A stretch of DNA of 7,109 bases from DASRQK01 sp040392005 (GTDB taxonomy: Bacteria > Bacteroidota > Bacteroidia > Sphingobacteriales > Sphingobacteriaceae): the NCBI GenBank assembly GCA_040392005.1, contig JBEBWT010000071.1:1-7109 (forward strand). Direction: 5' to 3'. Shown piece by piece: positions 4,870-7,109 of the stretch. The notes beneath the pieces are model-generated. The model was not told where the DNA came from. It saw only the letters and a list, made by a program, of their open reading frames with translations, and ran no database searches. Positions within the stretch are counted from its first letter, which is position 1. Each line of letters starts with the position of its first letter. The position numbers were made by a program, and so were the translations under genes.

Positions 4870-5908
4870 GCAATTCGCTTTCAAACTGGCGGATAAAGCG
4901 CACATCATTTTCTGAAAACAGACGCAGATCCCTGATTACATATTTCAGATTCGCAATGCGTTCAATCCCCATACCAAATGCAAAACCACTGTATTTTTTG
5001 CTGTCTATTCCACAATTATCCAGGACATTCGGATCCACCATGCCGCAACCCAGTATTTCCACCCAACCACTATGCTTGCACAGGTTGCAGCCATCGCCCT
5101 TGCAAATGGTACAACTGATGTCCATTTCCGCCGAGGGCTCCGTAAACGGAAAATAGGAAGGGCGGAACCTCACTTTCGTTCCCTCCCCGAACATTTCCTG
5201 CACAAAGTAAAACAGGGTCTGTTTCAGGTCTGCAAAAGAAACATTTTCGTCAATATACAGTCCTTCCACCTGATGAAAGAAGCAATGCGCCCTGGCCGAA
5301 ATCGCTTCGTTGCGGTAAACCCGGCCCGGCATGATCGCACGGAAAGGTGGCTGACCGTTTTCCATCATCCGTACTTGCACCGAAGAGGTGTGGGTGCGCA
5401 GGGCAATATCATTCCCCTCCGCTGATTTCCGGATGAAAAAAGTGTCCTGCATATCCCTTGCCGGGTGTTCCGGCGGGAAATTGAGGGCAGAGAAATTGTG
5501 CCAGTCATCCTCGATTTCGGGACCTTCTGCCACGATAAAACCCAGCTTATTGAAGATCTCCACAATCTGCCGGCGTACCAGTGACAGGGGGTGGCGGGAG
5601 CCCAGGTGAAAACTTTGTCCCGGCAGGGTCAGATCATCCTGATTCGTTTCCGCACCGGCCTTGCTCTGGCCTGCCAGCGACTCCTGAAAGTCGTTGAAGG
5701 TCTGTTCGGCCAATTGCTTGAATTCATTCAGTACCTTCCCCAAGGTACGTTTCTCTTCGGCCGTGACCGATTTGAATTCCTCAAAAAGACTCCGGACGAT
5801 CCCTTTATTGACCAGAAATTTCAATCTGAAATTCTCCAGTTCCTCCGCTGTACCGGCCCGGAAGGCCTCGATCTCCTGTGTGTATTGTTTTATTTTATCC
5901 TGCAACAT
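4865..5908 (-). CDS. pheS: phenylalanine--tRNA ligase alpha subunit
   Basis: This 347-residue protein is a full-length PheS, the catalytic subunit of the alpha2-beta2 enzyme that charges tRNA-Phe in the cytoplasm. The N-terminal coiled-coil arm that contacts tRNA spans about 1-85. The class II core begins at HPLSLVRRQIVEIFNKLGF (106-124) and shows EGPEIEDDWHNFSALNFPPEHPARDMQDTFF (128-158), LRTHTSSVQVRMM (170-182), the motif 2 region GRVYRNEAISARAHCFFHQVEG (195-216) and motif 3 YSGFAFGMGIERIANLKY (306-323). A310 is equivalent to the Ala that shapes the amino-acid pocket in E. coli PheS. Four cysteines (C266, C269, C274, C277) form a CxxC-x4-CxxC knuckle also found in Bacillus-type PheS. The ATG at 5908 is the only sensible start, since an in-frame TAG lies 15 nt upstream at 5923-5921. 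No pheT follows; the next gene is an unrelated lipoprotein. Confidence 0.98.
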   Translation of the reverse strand: MLQDKIKQYTQEIEAFRAGTAEELENFRLKFLVNKGIVRSLFEEFKSVTAEEKRTLGKVLNEFKQLAEQTFNDFQESLAGQSKAGAETNQDDLTLPGQSFHLGSRHPLSLVRRQIVEIFNKLGFIVAEGPEIEDDWHNFSALNFPPEHPARDMQDTFFIRKSAEGNDIALRTHTSSVQVRMMENGQPPFRAIMPGRVYRNEAISARAHCFFHQVEGLYIDENVSFADLKQTLFYFVQEMFGEGTKVRFRPSYFPFTEPSAEMDISCTICKGDGCNLCKHSGWVEILGCGMVDPNVLDNCGIDSKKYSGFAFGMGIERIANLKYVIRDLRLFSENDVRFIRQFESELR

Positions 5909-5958
5909 TCGGTCTGTAAACTATTTATCCTGCAATTTCTTTCCTGCAATATCCGGTC
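5898..5958. repeat. three imperfect repeats around the pheS start codon
   Basis: TCCTGCAACATTCGGTC (5898-5914), TCCTGCAATTTC (5928-5939) and TCCTGCAATATCCGGTC (5942-5958) are related; the first and third agree at 15 of 17 positions. The first contains the pheS ATG (CAT at 5906-5908). On the minus strand the middle copy reads TTGCAGGATAAATAG, a near copy of the pheS opening TTGCAGGATAAAATA, and is in the pheS frame but ends in a stop. Confidence 0.6.
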
Positions 5959-5989
5959 AAAGATACATGATCTGCTTCAAAACGGAAAA
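5958..5989 (-). promoter_or_regulatory. pheS: candidate promoter of pheS
   Basis: On the minus strand TATCTTTG (5965-5958) is a perfect match to the −7 consensus TAnnTTTG; 20 bp upstream is TTTT (5989-5986), a three-of-four match to the −33 TTTG. The −33 end lies within the last codons of the TPR gene. Transcription would start near 5951-5953, giving a leader of about 45 nt made largely of the repeat copies. Confidence 0.45.
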
Positions 5990-7109
5990 TCAATCGAAAG
6001 GAGTTGTTCTTTCAGGTAATCATAGCGGCTTAGGGCTTCCAGCGCTTCCTTGAGCTGCCCTGACTGATGATAGATACTGCCGAGCGCATCCTGTATGGCC
6101 AGCCGCATCACCAGGGAATTGCTGCCCCGGTTATTGACCAATTGATCCGCCAGCCTGTACTCCTCGATAGCCACCAGTGTGTTTCCGGATGATTTTTTCA
6201 CTTCAGCAAGGGCAAAAATAATATCCGGCAAATAGTAAGTGAGCCCCTTTTCTTCGACAATATCCCTGCTTTGCAGCAGAAACCACTGAGCTTCGGGATA
6301 GCGGTCCTGCAATCTGTAAACGTCGGCCAGGGTCTGGTAGGACACAATCCTGCCAATATCGCCCGCCTCGTTGCGGATCTGTCTGTACATGGGGATGACC
6401 GTCCGGATCAGTTCCTGTTCCGCTTCGTAATGATGTCCGTTTTTTGCCTTCACCAGGGCGATCCGCATGAGTGCATCTGCTTGCTGGAGGCGATTATTCC
6501 GGCGGATGGCATCCCTGTATATTTGTTCATACAGCCCCATCGCACAGGTCAGATCATCAATATATTCGTATAATGCGCCCAGATTGTACTGAATGGCCAG
6601 AATGTCTGCTTCCTTTTTCAGGGCGATCTTGGTTGTAAGGGCTTTTTCAAAGAAGGCGAAAGCATCTTCGGTGGCTCCGACCCTGAAATATTCACATGCC
6701 AGTAAATGATGGATATCAGCCAATTCGTCCATTTTTCCCAGTTCGGTCAAACGCTCGTCCTCCATCAGCAGCCAGCCTTCCCTGCTCTGTGCATCGCCGG
6801 AAAAACGGGCAGGATCCGTTGTTCCCTTGTTCCCTGTGGGTTTGAGCCCGTTAAGGATAGCTGCTTTGGACAGCATTCTGGGAATAGCAATGGTTTCGGG
6901 TGGCCGGTTTTCCAATTCCCGGCTCATCAATTCTTCTTCTGTGGGAGGGGGAGGCAAAAAATAGACCGGCGGACCTATGCCGTCAAATTTTGGATCATAT
7001 TTTTTGATCCATCCCGAGAAATCCGTTTCAGTGTCCACAGATGCCTGCCCCAGCACCATGAGTGGTGCCTGACTTATCAGGCCAATAATCAAAAAAGTAA
7101 TAAAACGGG
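5977..7109 (-). CDS. exported TPR-repeat protein (5' end outside the window)
   Basis: The frame is open for 376 visible residues and runs off the window. The visible start RFITFLIIGLISQAPLMVLG followed by QA looks like the middle and end of a Sec signal peptide, so only a few residues are missing; no ATG is present, and the TTG at 7092 lies inside the hydrophobic core and is not a credible start. A proline-rich stretch follows (YFLPPPPTEEE, about residues 49-59). From about residue 135 to the end there are at least five tetratricopeptide-like helical pairs, for example HHLLACEYFRVGATEDAFAF, YNLGALYEYIDDLTCAMGLY, TLADVYRLQDRYPEAQWFL, FALAEVKKSSGNTLVAIEEY and ALGSIYHQSGQLKEALEAL. TPR superhelices usually bind protein partners. 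No catalytic domain is seen. The protein is probably periplasmic; the partner is unknown. It ends 68 bp before pheS, which has its own candidate promoter. Confidence 0.88.
   Translation of the reverse strand, partial: RFITFLIIGLISQAPLMVLGQASVDTETDFSGWIKKYDPKFDGIGPPVYFLPPPPTEEELMSRELENRPPETIAIPRMLSKAAILNGLKPTGNKGTTDPARFSGDAQSREGWLLMEDERLTELGKMDELADIHHLLACEYFRVGATEDAFAFFEKALTTKIALKKEADILAIQYNLGALYEYIDDLTCAMGLYEQIYRDAIRRNNRLQQADALMRIALVKAKNGHHYEAEQELIRTVIPMYRQIRNEAGDIGRIVSYQTLADVYRLQDRYPEAQWFLLQSRDIVEEKGLTYYLPDIIFALAEVKKSSGNTLVAIEEYRLADQLVNNRGSNSLVMRLAIQDALGSIYHQSGQLKEALEALSRYDYLKEQLLSIDFPF

Noticed and set aside
266..5110. PheS cysteine knuckle (5110-5076 on the minus strand) as a novel zinc insertion
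   Set aside because: The CxxC-x4-CxxC arrangement is known in Bacillus-type PheS proteins, so it is a family feature rather than something new.
4542..5156. 204-codon open frame on the plus strand
   Set aside because: It spans the lipoprotein and the 3' end of pheS in antisense and contains the low-complexity repeat translated as Ser/Phe/Leu strings; both sense genes are well supported.
5591..6053. Overlapping plus-strand frames of 142 and 119 codons
   Set aside because: Both are antisense to the start of pheS and its leader; the Cys/Phe/Ser-rich sequence has no domain features.
7090..7092. TTG as the start of the TPR protein
   Set aside because: It falls inside the signal-peptide hydrophobic core and the frame stays open to the window end, so the true start is outside.

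Overview
The window looks like chromosomal DNA of a Bacteroidota bacterium. Both DUF4260 and the small three-helix membrane protein ending in AELAVGIFGTP are typical of that phylum. Two good and several weaker matches to the Bacteroidota sigma-A −7 element (TAnnTTTG) are visible, and Shine-Dalgarno sequences are mostly weak. The AT-rich gaps against moderately GC coding DNA, and a pheS gene without pheT beside it, also fit. The order cannot be fixed from the sequence; a Saprospirales- or Cytophagales-like member is a guess. There is no tRNA, rRNA, CRISPR array, transposase or phage gene.

Layout. Left arm (1-2688, plus strand): a probable 3' end of an upstream gene (1-71); a secreted protein joining a DUF6265 domain to a YciI-like domain (125-988); a 108-bp gap with a palindrome over a candidate promoter; a tightly coupled pair of small membrane proteins (1097-1381 and DUF4260, 1381-1749); and a DUF72/YecE-like protein (1786-2688). 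A short convergent gap (2689-2772) carries a 15-bp tandem duplication and an inverted repeat.

Right arm (2773-7109, minus strand), in transcription order: a TPR protein with a signal peptide, cut by the window end (7109-5977); pheS, the alpha subunit of phenylalanyl-tRNA synthetase (5908-4865), with its own candidate promoter; a small lipoprotein with a degenerate Rieske-like fold (4799-4383); a TetR-family regulator (4340-3765); and a zinc-free MDR/quinone-oxidoreductase-like enzyme (3735-2773). The gaps are 68, 65, 42 and 29 bp, so pheS to the oxidoreductase could be one transcript. The TetR-oxidoreductase pair looks like a regulator and its likely target.

No obviously new multi-gene system is present. 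The most unusual signal is a set of short imperfect duplications at gene boundaries of the minus-strand arm. Three copies of a TTGCAGGA-type element surround the pheS start. An 18-bp degenerate tandem repeat runs from the pheS stop to the lipoprotein start and could encode a tiny hexad-repeat peptide. A sequence resembling that repeat sits at the TetR start. A perfect 15-bp duplication covers the oxidoreductase stop codon. The other points of interest are the palindromic operator candidate at 1037-1055 and the lipoprotein that keeps the Rieske cysteines but lacks the histidines.
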